Shown here piece by piece: positions 27,204-36,052 of a stretch of 39,860 nucleotides of DNA (positions are counted from its first letter, which is position 1; each line of letters starts with the position of its first letter). The notes beneath the pieces are model-generated. The model was not told the DNA's origin. It worked only from the letters and a program-made list of their open reading frames with translations, and searched no databases. A program made the position numbers and the translations under genes. The stretch covers positions 209,380 through 249,239 of the forward strand of contig JAFRKA010000016.1 of NCBI GenBank assembly GCA_017432005.1, read 5' to 3'. Source of the stretch: Erysipelotrichaceae bacterium. GTDB lineage: Bacteria > Bacillota_I > Bacilli_A > Erysipelotrichales > Erysipelotrichaceae.

Positions 27204-30200
27204 ATGAAGAACACTGTCAAAAAATTAACTATGATATCACTGTCAATGCTGATGGTTTTTACGTTGCTGCCAGGTATGAGCAGGAATGTAAATGCGGATG
27301 AAAATAAGCCTGTTTCAGGCACAGTGTATCGTATAGATCAGGACAGGATCACATTAGAGGACAGCGTATATCTTACAGGTGATGTGGATGGTGAAGGTGT
27401 TCTTCCCAGAGGTTCATATTCTTTAAGTGATGAAGGTGTCTCTGAGGACAAACGCACTATCAGATTGTCTTCAGGTGCTGACCATCTGGATCTGGGAATA
27501 AACGACCGTAACGGAACACCAATAGGTATTGAATGTGTTTCCGGAGACGGAACAAGGGAAAAACCTTATACATTTGTACTGATAACCGATACCATTGCAT
27601 GGAATTCCAATGACATATCAGAAATCAGCAGATCTTCAGGAAACACGACTGTTCATGGAATAAGTGTCAGTATTGCAGGAAACAGAGGCGCACTGTGGAA
27701 GGAAAATGATATATCGATCACAGATGCGGATACCGCAAAGATAACCTTTGTTTCAGATATAGGAAAAATAAAATCGATAACGATCAACGGAAAGCCATCT
27801 TCCGTGACTGGTTTTTCTTCGGGCTGGACTGTAAGCGACACATCGCTCACCTGGAGCGGTGAAGCAGACGATTCAGTATCGCTGTCCCGTTTAGAATCTC
27901 TGGAGATCAGAGATATCACATCAATAGTATTTACAGTAAAGGCAGAGGGAAAGATCGGCTACGAAACTAAAACAGTTTCAAAAACTGTTGAGGATGCCGC
28001 TTTCACCAATCCTCTTTCACATATCGGTGACAGTGATGTTACATATTCGATAAAAGAGGATACTGATGTTGCGGATATTGATTCAGAAGGAAAAGTAACC
28101 ATTAAAGGTGCCGGTACAGCAACCATCACTGCTGAGGTTAAAGATACTGACAGATATGCATATCCTGTCAAAACAGCATCCTATACTCTTACAGTAGCAC
28201 CGGCTGCTGTCCATACTCATGTATGGAGCTATACTGTCGGAACCGATGATGACACCAACAAAATCACAGCTGTCTGTTCCGGTGAAGGCTTATGCAGTGA
28301 AACAAAAGACAGTCTTGTTCTTACCATAAGTACACCAGAAAGCGAAATTGTATATGATGGTCAACCGCATCCCGCTGTTTTAAATACCGGTTACAGCACA
28401 GTGGCTTTTCCTGATGCAATAACTGACGTTTCATATACAAAAGATGGTGAAGTCACTGAAGGTGAACCTGTAGAAACAGGAACATATGTCGCAAGCGTTA
28501 ATGTCAAAACAGATGATGAAACAGTAACTGCTTCTGTTACTTATGATATTGTCTCAGATGCTGAAGGAACAAAAGATCCTGTAACAGATCCGGAAACATC
28601 AGTCATGTCTGATAAAACGGATGAGAATGAGACAGGTTCTTTGGATAATGATCCGACAGCTACTTACGATATCGTGTTTTCAGCAAATAATAAACAAACT
28701 GTTGTTACGGATATAAAGCTGCCGTATACACTCAGTTGTAATGAAAAAGCAGACGGTGAACTCGATGCGATCATAAAAGAGCTTTATGGTCTCAATGAAT
28801 CTGCAGAATGTGATAAAGCTAAAGAACCTGTTTCGACAGATGACTGGAACGTAACAGCAGGAAAAGAAAACGGCTATCATTTTATTACGGTAAATGCTAT
28901 GACTGCTGATCCGGAAACAGTTAAAGGCCTATATTATAATAAAGAAACAGCTGAAGATACGAAGTCACCCTATTTTGAATATGCTCTTAATGTCGTTTGT
29001 GTAGAACATAAAGAGGAAACAGAAAACAAAACCGAAGAATCAATAGAAATGAATGCTTATTCTACAACTGAGAATATCATTGGTGAAGTATTCGCCAACA
29101 TGATAAACGAGTCTCTCAGAAGTGAAAAAGCTGACGGTTCAGGCAGCAGGGTAGCTTCGCTGGATGATTATCCTATTGAGCATCATGAACGTGACTGGTA
29201 TGGGAATTCTGAAAGACTCAGAGATCTCGATGATGGCAATTATCTGGTATACCGTGATTCATTCCTGATCCTTTCGGAAAAAGAAAGCAGCAATTACGAA
29301 GTATTGTGGTCGAAAGATAGAAGTATAGCGTATGTATCTCCTGCCATTCCGGCAGATCAGCTTGAAGGAAAGACAGGCATTGTTTTCCTGAGCAATGATA
29401 TCTCAACAGACACGGTAATTGTATTTGGCTCTGCAGCAGAATATAAAAAGGACACCATGATGATCCCTGTTTTGGATACATCTGTGATCACTGTTAATAT
29501 GTTATTCAGCGATGGCCGTTTACAGGCTTCTTCCAATAATAGTAACAGCAATAATCAAAAACGAAGCTTAAGCAAAAGCGGCAGTCAAGAACAAAACTTA
29601 GAAGAGAGACCGATAATACCAACTGTAAATTGGGATACGAAGCCTGAAGGAACCAACTGGAAAGGTGAGCTCAGTGATTATAGTGTAGAGGTCAATGACG
29701 CTGGTTATGATTTCGATATCTGGGATTTGAGCTTCTATTTCTATCTCTCTCTCGGTGTTCATAGTGACTTTGCGATAACTACTTCCGGAGCAACAAAAGA
29801 TAGCAACCTGGAAAAAGCAAAGGTAGCTTCTATATCCATTCCGATAAATAAAGTAGTATCGGTTGCTATGATTTATGACATATTAGTACAATTCGATGGT
29901 ACTCCGATCATAATCAAAGGAAGGATAAATACTGAGTTGGATTATGCGCTTGGGATAAATTATGGTGTACCAGGTGCCGATATCAAGAACTTCAAGACCC
30001 CTGTTGATCTGACAGAAATCAGTTTGGTAAACGCAAGTGATGCGAACAAAAATATACTTTTCTTTGTCGGATCAGCTTTTGAGAGTAGAATTGGCATCAT
30101 TGAATATGATTCAGGATGGCCATTTTATATACACATCGGTCCTATACTTTCACTTGAAGAGTACTGCTGGGGCGGTTACTTTTATGGTGCAAAACTTCAT

Positions 30201-33047
30201 AAAAATGAGTATTCAGAGCCTGATACTTCAAAAAGTGAGATTCATGTATGTACCAAAACCGGAGATAACGGATGTTGGAAGATAGATTGGCATGAGTGGC
30301 AACATAAGTCTTTTGATATAACTATCAATCTGTACTTTGACAGTTGGACTTTTAGTATTAAGTCTGATGAAGAAACTGGGGCTTCGGGATATCTATATAA
30401 TTCTCTGACCTATAACAGCGGTATAAAGGAAGGTTTCTGTCCGCATATCTATTACAATGTCCCGGTTGCCGTATGGCGGCAAGAAGATGATCATACAATA
30501 CCTGTCAACAACATGACTGTAACCGCCATGGACCATGGAGACGATTTACCGAATTATTGGACTGCAGATACCGAGGAAAGCAACACTGCAACACTGTTCC
30601 TCCCTTGGCGTGAAAACTACAAGTACAGAATTGAAGCAAACGGAGTGATCGGTGGTCAAACTGTTACCGGATACGAATACCAGCCAAACAATATGGTTAA
30701 AGGTATGAACGACAGAGTCGATATTGTTATTAATATTGACGCGAGAATAAATGTTAGTGTAAACAAAGTTTGGGACATCGATATCAGCGGAAATGACAAG
30801 CCTGAAAGCATCAAAGTCGTTCTTGAGAGTCGTGATGGCACCACCGGCGATGATGGTGATTGGCATATATTAGAGACGGCCACACTTAATGAAGCAAATG
30901 AATGGCAACATACGTTTGCAAATCAGTATAAATATATCAAAGACGATAGCAAGATACTTCCTGTAGAATATCGTATTCTGGAACTTTCTGAAGGCTGGGA
31001 ATGGAACGCTGAATACCAGTATCTGAGTGATACGCAAAAAGAGAATGCTAAGAATTTCATAAAAAACAATAAGGTTTCTGACGACGGAACCGTAACCTAC
31101 AGCATCCCTAATACGACATCGCAGAATAAAACTCAATACTGTGCGTCATACGAGACCTACGGACAAGGTGGTGGTATAAGTGCAATCAACACTACAATTA
31201 CCAATAAAGCCATCTGTACAGTTAATATCAACAAGATCTGGCACACTTTGGGTATGGAGAAACCAAGCCTGTATTTGGCGCTTTTGTATGCTCCTGAGGA
31301 TGGATGGGAAACAGAAGCTGCAGAAAAGGACGTCCCTTCTGAGTGGATACCAGTGATCAACCCGAGAGCAGGAAGTACGAACTCGCTGAATGAGCTGATT
31401 CAGAAAACGATCATGAAGACAAAGGGGGATCTGGGATTCATTGGAAATGTCAGGCTTGCTATTACGGAAGTTAAAGAAGCGTCCGGGTGGGAGACAAGCT
31501 ACACGGTCGATAAATACCGTGAAGGCATTCCTATGCAGTTCAAGGCGGCAGAACTGGATTCAAAGATAGTAGAAGATCTTCTGAGATATGAATACGATAA
31601 AGAACAGTCAGTAACCGTAAAATCTTTTGGTAATTTCAATTCCGTTTCCGGTATTGCGTACAAAACAGGTGATGGCACGATTCTGAAAGCAGACGTTATC
31701 AACAGCAGTATACCGGTAATCGGAGGCAGTGTCATATGGAAGAGAAAAGGTGCATCAGAGAAACCGGAAAATGTCACAATCACTATATACGATGATAAAA
31801 ATAATATAGTTGATACTGTAACTGTATCTGCACCTACGGATGCGCCTAATTCCGATATCTGGAACTGGATCTATGAATCTGAGAATTTGAAACCTGATGT
31901 CACATATACCATTAAAGAGACGATCCCTGCTGTTGTAGGGGGAATTTGGGTCCCGGAAATAAAAGGTCTGGATGCCATCAATCACTGGTACGAAACTGAA
32001 CAGGTACGTATTAGGATAAGGGCTATATTTGAATTTGGAAATCAAGACCCTCTCCCAGGAGAAATAAATGTTGATCTTCTTAATCCGGACGGAACAGCAG
32101 CAACAAAGGATATTATTCTGGAAAAAGATAGTGAAGAATATGGTAGTTACACGTATGTGTTTACACCTGAAAATATTAAGGAGAATTTCTTCAACTATTC
32201 CATTATAGAAACCTCTGAAATGGAAGATTATTTACCAGACTATCATGATGTTGAAGTAACAATGAAAGATGGATTCCTGTACTATGACTTTGTTGTAATT
32301 AACAAATCTCAATTCGTTAACGCAAGTGGCACCGTTAAATGGGAAGGTGATACAGGAAGAGAGTCTATGCGACCTGAAACAGTAAAGCTTAACATCATGA
32401 ACGATAAAGATGAAATTGTTCGCTCTGTTGAAGTTCCAGTTGATGGAGACGGTAAATGGAATGTTGAAAGATTGCCAGTTGTAGATAGCACCGGAAATAC
32501 TATCAGCTATCATGTGGTAGAAGATGATGTGAAAGACTATGTTGAATGTTATGCCGTTCCTGTCTATGATCAAGATACGAGAACATATATCTGTGATGTG
32601 ACGAACGAATTGGGCTTATTCACGTTTAAGATAGAAAAGGTGATTCAGGGATACCCGAAACCAGAAGATAAAGATGAGGTGTTCAGATTCCTGGTAAGTC
32701 CATATAACAATGGAGCTCCTAAAGAAATGCCTGAACCAAGTAACCCGAAACCTACAATAAAGGGAGAAGGCATAGCAGTTGAAGAGCTGATCATTGATAA
32801 ACCTGGAGTCTATGCTTATGTGATCAAAGAACTCGAGGGAAGCAAGGGCTATGATTATGATGATACAGAGTGGATGATCGTTATAACCTTGTCCATTGAT
32901 AAATCCGGAAGACCTTCTTACAATAGCTGGATAAGAGAAGTACATCCGGAAAGTGGATCACATTATATTCCTGTGAAAACTAACGTTGTCACATTTATTA
33001 ACAAGGTTAGCAAGCCATATATTCCGCCAAGGACTGGTGTTGAATAG
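27204..33047 (+). CDS. giant secreted Cna-B/pilin-like surface protein without membrane anchor
   Basis: 1947 residues. Signal peptide at 1-32 (ends NVNADE). The N-terminal third carries Ig-like modules, including a bacterial Ig-2-like domain (about 260-333, ending SYTLTV) and an MBG-like segment (about 370-450). A low-complexity Asn/Ser/Lys stretch near 775-795 leads to a large unrecognised middle region (about 810-1170). From about 1180 there are four or five Cna-B-type domains (starts VNKVWDID, VNINKIWHT, GGSVIWKRKG, ASGTVKWEGD), then an FctA/Spy0128-type pilin domain (about 1801-1935, FKIEKVIQGYP and YAYVIKELEGS) of the kind that forms Lys-Asn isopeptide bonds. The protein ends PYIPPRTGVE: a sortase-like motif with no following hydrophobic helix or basic tail. 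Confidence 0.88.
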   Translation: MKNTVKKLTMISLSMLMVFTLLPGMSRNVNADENKPVSGTVYRIDQDRITLEDSVYLTGDVDGEGVLPRGSYSLSDEGVSEDKRTIRLSSGADHLDLGINDRNGTPIGIECVSGDGTREKPYTFVLITDTIAWNSNDISEISRSSGNTTVHGISVSIAGNRGALWKENDISITDADTAKITFVSDIGKIKSITINGKPSSVTGFSSGWTVSDTSLTWSGEADDSVSLSRLESLEIRDITSIVFTVKAEGKIGYETKTVSKTVEDAAFTNPLSHIGDSDVTYSIKEDTDVADIDSEGKVTIKGAGTATITAEVKDTDRYAYPVKTASYTLTVAPAAVHTHVWSYTVGTDDDTNKITAVCSGEGLCSETKDSLVLTISTPESEIVYDGQPHPAVLNTGYSTVAFPDAITDVSYTKDGEVTEGEPVETGTYVASVNVKTDDETVTASVTYDIVSDAEGTKDPVTDPETSVMSDKTDENETGSLDNDPTATYDIVFSANNKQTVVTDIKLPYTLSCNEKADGELDAIIKELYGLNESAECDKAKEPVSTDDWNVTAGKENGYHFITVNAMTADPETVKGLYYNKETAEDTKSPYFEYALNVVCVEHKEETENKTEESIEMNAYSTTENIIGEVFANMINESLRSEKADGSGSRVASLDDYPIEHHERDWYGNSERLRDLDDGNYLVYRDSFLILSEKESSNYEVLWSKDRSIAYVSPAIPADQLEGKTGIVFLSNDISTDTVIVFGSAAEYKKDTMMIPVLDTSVITVNMLFSDGRLQASSNNSNSNNQKRSLSKSGSQEQNLEERPIIPTVNWDTKPEGTNWKGELSDYSVEVNDAGYDFDIWDLSFYFYLSLGVHSDFAITTSGATKDSNLEKAKVASISIPINKVVSVAMIYDILVQFDGTPIIIKGRINTELDYALGINYGVPGADIKNFKTPVDLTEISLVNASDANKNILFFVGSAFESRIGIIEYDSGWPFYIHIGPILSLEEYCWGGYFYGAKLHKNEYSEPDTSKSEIHVCTKTGDNGCWKIDWHEWQHKSFDITINLYFDSWTFSIKSDEETGASGYLYNSLTYNSGIKEGFCPHIYYNVPVAVWRQEDDHTIPVNNMTVTAMDHGDDLPNYWTADTEESNTATLFLPWRENYKYRIEANGVIGGQTVTGYEYQPNNMVKGMNDRVDIVINIDARINVSVNKVWDIDISGNDKPESIKVVLESRDGTTGDDGDWHILETATLNEANEWQHTFANQYKYIKDDSKILPVEYRILELSEGWEWNAEYQYLSDTQKENAKNFIKNNKVSDDGTVTYSIPNTTSQNKTQYCASYETYGQGGGISAINTTITNKAICTVNINKIWHTLGMEKPSLYLALLYAPEDGWETEAAEKDVPSEWIPVINPRAGSTNSLNELIQKTIMKTKGDLGFIGNVRLAITEVKEASGWETSYTVDKYREGIPMQFKAAELDSKIVEDLLRYEYDKEQSVTVKSFGNFNSVSGIAYKTGDGTILKADVINSSIPVIGGSVIWKRKGASEKPENVTITIYDDKNNIVDTVTVSAPTDAPNSDIWNWIYESENLKPDVTYTIKETIPAVVGGIWVPEIKGLDAINHWYETEQVRIRIRAIFEFGNQDPLPGEINVDLLNPDGTAATKDIILEKDSEEYGSYTYVFTPENIKENFFNYSIIETSEMEDYLPDYHDVEVTMKDGFLYYDFVVINKSQFVNASGTVKWEGDTGRESMRPETVKLNIMNDKDEIVRSVEVPVDGDGKWNVERLPVVDSTGNTISYHVVEDDVKDYVECYAVPVYDQDTRTYICDVTNELGLFTFKIEKVIQGYPKPEDKDEVFRFLVSPYNNGAPKEMPEPSNPKPTIKGEGIAVEELIIDKPGVYAYVIKELEGSKGYDYDDTEWMIVITLSIDKSGRPSYNSWIREVHPESGSHYIPVKTNVVTFINKVSKPYIPPRTGVE

Positions 33048-33176
33048 CGATGCTGCAAATCACTTGAACGTGTTGATAGAAAAAATTCTATGATGATCTG
33101 TATTTACTGATGAACAAAACACAAGCTATAGAAGAAGCTTAAGATAATCAACAAATCTCATCAAATAATGTCATGA

Positions 33177-33209
33177 ATAGGCGATCGGTTTCGATCGTCT
33201 ATGTTTTTT
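33177..33209 (+). terminator. terminator after the adhesin gene
   Basis: ATAGGCGATCG, loop GTTT, CGATCGTCTAT (one G-T pair), then G and six T. The 33048-33176 stretch contains no gene and no hidden anchor helix in any frame. Confidence 0.85.
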
Positions 33210-33265
33210 CAGTTCACGCATACTGAATGCTCATTGTTGTATATGTAAAATGATCTTTTTGACTA

Positions 33266-33271
33266 TATAAT
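33266..33271 (+). promoter_or_regulatory. -10 box of the membrane protein gene at 33288
   Basis: TATAAT 16 bases before the ATG; no Shine-Dalgarno between. Confidence 0.45.
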
Positions 33272-33287
33272 AATTTGTGAAAACACC

Positions 33288-34052
33288 ATGAAAAATGAAG
33301 TAAAAAGAAGAGAATTAGATATAAATCAGTTTGAATTACGTTTTCGCAGACGTTATATTCTCAAGAAATCATTAAACATGCTGGGTAATGCCTTTATTGC
33401 TTTCTGCGGTATAAGTTCTATTCTTTACTCTGTTTTTGTCTATGGATCAAGTTTTTTCGATCGGCTGAGGTACATGACCTTTGATGGGACTATTTTTACA
33501 ATACTTGTCAGTTTGGTATTCGTAGTCGTGGCTGTCTATGAAGCCGTTTATGAAACAGAACTGACTTACCGGAACGTCTACTTCCTGCGCCTTTCTTCTG
33601 CAACGACAGAGTTTGTCATCTTTGCGGTCGTCATGATCGGTCTGCTGCCGATCGTTCCTGACAATCCGGACATTACATCTTATACGGGTTTCATGATGCA
33701 TATCGTCATTCCGATCGTCGCTATTGCCAATTTTATTTTCAATGATGCACCGTTAGGAAAAATGAAGATTTTTGAACCGTTCAACGGGACCATGTTTGTA
33801 ACAATCTATGCTATGATAATGACGACTCTGTTTGGTCTTGGGATCCTGCCGCCGGAAAAAGCACCATATTCTTTTCTGAACTTCAGGGATCATTCTTTAT
33901 TGTTTTCCATTGGCTGTCTGATCGTTATTTATATCATCGGATATTCGATTTCATTTCTGATGATTATTCTGAATAAACATCTGTCATGGATCTGGTTTGC
34001 TGATCTGCATCACTTAAGAAAACGAAAGAAACGATCATCTGGAAATGGATGA
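33288..34052 (+). CDS. six-helix membrane protein, similar in layout to the decayed 11982 gene
   Basis: 254 residues with about six hydrophobic helices, a basic N-terminus and a very basic C-terminal tail (HHLRKRKKRSSGNG). The pattern LRYMTFDGTIFTILVSLVF, then GFMMHIVIPIVAIANFIF with a histidine inside a helix, parallels the decayed gene at 11982-12906 (LFRYFTVLANILTAAAS and NFYLHIICPIMVLISYLF) and recalls the Pr6Pr/FAR-17a group. The function of such bacterial proteins is not known to me. It has its own promoter-like box and follows the adhesin terminator, so it is probably independent of the adhesin. PAP2 phosphatase is next on the same strand. Confidence 0.72.
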   Translation: MKNEVKRRELDINQFELRFRRRYILKKSLNMLGNAFIAFCGISSILYSVFVYGSSFFDRLRYMTFDGTIFTILVSLVFVVVAVYEAVYETELTYRNVYFLRLSSATTEFVIFAVVMIGLLPIVPDNPDITSYTGFMMHIVIPIVAIANFIFNDAPLGKMKIFEPFNGTMFVTIYAMIMTTLFGLGILPPEKAPYSFLNFRDHSLLFSIGCLIVIYIIGYSISFLMIILNKHLSWIWFADLHHLRKRKKRSSGNG

Positions 34053-34168
34053 ACAGTAAAAAAGCAAAATGAAAAACAAATGGTGGATATGATGATAAAA
34101 GAGATATTTGGAAAAGTAAAAATATATAACAAAGCTCTTATTGTTAATAGTGTTAAAAGGATTAGGTT

Positions 34169-35071
34169 ATGAAAATGAAGAGAAAAACAGTATTAGGTAT
34201 GCCGGCAGTTTGTTTCAAAATCTTTACAGCAGTATGTATTGTGGGCATTCTGATCGGTTCATTATATGATTACAGGATAAATGTCGCATTGGCAAACAAA
34301 ACAGAAATCGGTTCTTTCTTTGCCACCTATGGTTCCTATTTTTCTTATTGCCTGTATCCGGCGGCTGGCGCTTGCCTGTATGTCGGATTAAAAGCAAAAG
34401 GGGAAAGATTCAAAACCCTCGCAACCGTTCTGGCTGTATTGGGATGGTTCATGGCCGTTTACTATTCAAACAGCTATAACGGCAAAGTAGTAAGAGCTCT
34501 ATTTGCTTATACGGCAGGAGAGAGTTCGGCATTTCTGTCGGTTTTGAGTTGGCTGTTCTGGGCTGTGCTGTATTCGTGGGTTCCGTTTGTAACGGTAAAA
34601 CTTCTGGATGAGAGAAATCCGGATAAACTGATTGCAGTCGGTGCGGCAATACTTATTGCCGGTATCACATCAGACAATGTCAATCTCTGGCTCAAACAGG
34701 TCGCTTCGCGTCCGCGTTATAAGTATCTGATCACTCTGGATGATCCGTTAAGCGAGTACAGAGACTGGTGGCAGATGGTACCGAATCTGGCAGGAAGCAA
34801 TGATAACTTCAAAAGCTGGCCAAGCGGCAATATGACCATCGCCTGTATGATGTTTGCCTTACCTATGATTACTGATGTATTTAAAAAACAAAGTGAAGGG
34901 AAAAACCGGGTTGCTTTCATTATTGCCTGTGTATTTGTTGCATTATACGGATACAACCGTATCCACATGACAAATCATTTTCTTACAGATGTCTGTTTCG
35001 GTATGCTCATCACTTATCTGATATTTGCAGGTATCAGTATGGCGTTTATGAAAACGGTCGACAAAGACTGA
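34169..35071 (+). CDS. PAP2-family membrane phosphatase
   Basis: 300-residue membrane protein with about six helices and the three phosphatase motifs: LKQVASRPRYKYL (KxxxxxxRP type), SWPSGNMTIA (PSG followed by Asn where most members have His), and NRIHMTNHFLTDVCFG (R-x6-H-x3-D). Members dephosphorylate lipid phosphates such as undecaprenyl pyrophosphate or phosphatidic acid. The PSGH histidine acts as acid in known enzymes, so its replacement by Asn may lower or change activity. AAAGGA precedes the ATG at 34169; an in-frame ATG six bases later is possible. The 34053-34168 gap is AT-rich with no gene. Confidence 0.83.
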   Translation: MKMKRKTVLGMPAVCFKIFTAVCIVGILIGSLYDYRINVALANKTEIGSFFATYGSYFSYCLYPAAGACLYVGLKAKGERFKTLATVLAVLGWFMAVYYSNSYNGKVVRALFAYTAGESSAFLSVLSWLFWAVLYSWVPFVTVKLLDERNPDKLIAVGAAILIAGITSDNVNLWLKQVASRPRYKYLITLDDPLSEYRDWWQMVPNLAGSNDNFKSWPSGNMTIACMMFALPMITDVFKKQSEGKNRVAFIIACVFVALYGYNRIHMTNHFLTDVCFGMLITYLIFAGISMAFMKTVDKD

Positions 35072-35106
35072 TTTATTCAATATAGGCAGAATTAAAATAT
35101 GTAGAT

Positions 35107-35169
35107 AAAGACATGGTCTCCTGGCGATTTGTTGCTGGGTGTATGGGTAAACGTGCGATCATGTCTTTT
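35107..35169 (+). terminator. long-loop hairpin closing with a T run after the PAP2 gene
   Basis: AAAGACATG (35107-35115) pairs with CATGTCTTT (35158-35166) across 42 bases, followed by TT-C-T. It may be a structured terminator or the 3' end of a small RNA. Confidence 0.4.
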
Positions 35170-35179
35170 TCTATGGAGA

Positions 35180-35202
35180 AACAAATAAGTCCTTTCGGAC
35201 TT
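35180..35202 (-). terminator. minus-strand terminator after the tRNA-Lys fragment
   Basis: On the minus strand, AAGTCC-GAAA-GGACTT (35202-35187) is followed by ATTTGTTT, 12 bases beyond the CC of the tRNA fragment, where a tRNA's own terminator would lie. Confidence 0.65.
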
Positions 35203-35214
35203 TATGTTATAAAA

Positions 35215-35263
35215 GGTGATTCCCTAGGGACTTCAACCCTTGACCATCTGATTAAGAATCAGT
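35215..35263 (-). other. 3' fragment of tRNA-Lys(CTT), putative attachment site
   Basis: Read on the minus strand: an anticodon arm CTGATTCTTAATCAG (anticodon CTT), a TGGTC variable loop, a T arm GGG-TTGAAGT-CCC, acceptor 3' strand GGGAATC, discriminator A and CC. The D arm and the acceptor 5' strand are absent; similarity stops right at the anticodon stem. The T loop has G where tRNAs have invariant C56, and the last base is T instead of the A of CCA, as expected of a relic no longer under selection. A 3' tRNA fragment is the usual scar left by integration of a mobile element. Confidence 0.65.
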
Positions 35264-35476
35264 AGGCTTTTTTACAAATAACGATGTATTTAAAGGCGTT
35301 TTTGAAGTACTACAATTCTTTTGACAACCAAATAGACGACACTTTATTTACATCTATTTTGAACAAAGAGCCAAGGTTGTGCCATTATTTTGGCACATCC
35401 ATGGCACATCCTATGACTTTTATTTCTTTCATAAGAAAATTCATGAATGTGATGTTTTCGATGTTATGGAGATTAG

Positions 35477-35752
35477 AAAAAAATCGCCGTCATAGAAAGA
35501 GGAATTGTAATTGAAATCAGGCCAAAAGAGAAAGGCCATCACGTTTCTCACATTCATGCTCACTTTCAAGGGGAAAACATATCTATCTCTCTTGTTGACG
35601 GAACCGTTTTAGCCGGTAATATTTCTAAGAAAAATGAAAAAATAGCGGTGAATTATGTTCGTTCGCATATGGATGAATTGTTGAACGACTGGACTGAGAT
35701 ACATGGAGAATTAGCATCTCCGAACATGTATGCAAAAAGACCACACAATTAG
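35477..35752 (+). pseudogene. DUF4160-like remnant without start codon
   Basis: The frame opens after a TAG at 35474-35476 and runs 91 codons to TAG at 35750. It reads AVIERGIVIEIRPKEKGHH, VSHIHAHFQGENISISLVDG, VLAGNISKK and a helical end (YVRSHMDELLNDWTEIHGE), which fits the DUF4160 layout (GIVI..., HxHA, then EDG-V-EG-l). DUF4160 proteins often pair with DUF2442 in toxin-antitoxin-like loci. There is no usable start until deep in the domain; the A7 tract at 35477-35483 could mark a frameshift joining it to sequence upstream, but the original N-terminus is not clear. Confidence 0.55.
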
Positions 35753-35869
35753 GATAAAGATAAATGACAGTAATATCTATGATAGAAGAAATTCATTGTA
35801 GAAAAGCCTGGAAATATATGAAATTCAATTCTTTGAAAACGTACTAAAAATAAGGTTATATAAATAAGT

Positions 35870-35901
35870 ATTAAATCCTATTGTTACTGATAGGATTTAA
35901 T
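35870..35901. terminator. 12-bp perfect hairpin upstream of the Fic gene
   Basis: ATTAAATCCTAT, loop TGTTACTG, ATAGGATTTAAT. It insulates the Fic operon from the left. The surrounding 35753-36052 stretch is AT-rich, has TATAAT boxes at 35904-35909 and 35977-35982, and shows no gene. Confidence 0.7.
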
Positions 35902-36052
35902 AATATAATAATAGTAGTAAAATTAAGGAAGGTAAGAATTAATATTATTTATCACATATAAATTGATATTCAGGCTTATAATAGTGATAGAAGAGTATTC
36001 AAAAAAAGAATTTGAAGACATATAAATAGAATTAGTGAGAAAGGAATTCAAA

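Noticed and set aside
35248..35275. CTGATT-AAG-AATCAG followed by a T run as a plus-strand terminator
   Set aside because: The stem is the anticodon arm of the minus-strand tRNA-Lys fragment; the T run next to it is probably incidental, and no gene ends just before it.
35284..35514. 76-codon frame at the left end of the element
   Set aside because: No ribosome site and no recognisable feature, and its end overlaps the DUF4160-like remnant in another frame. It could contain debris of that gene's 5' part, but I cannot support it as a gene.
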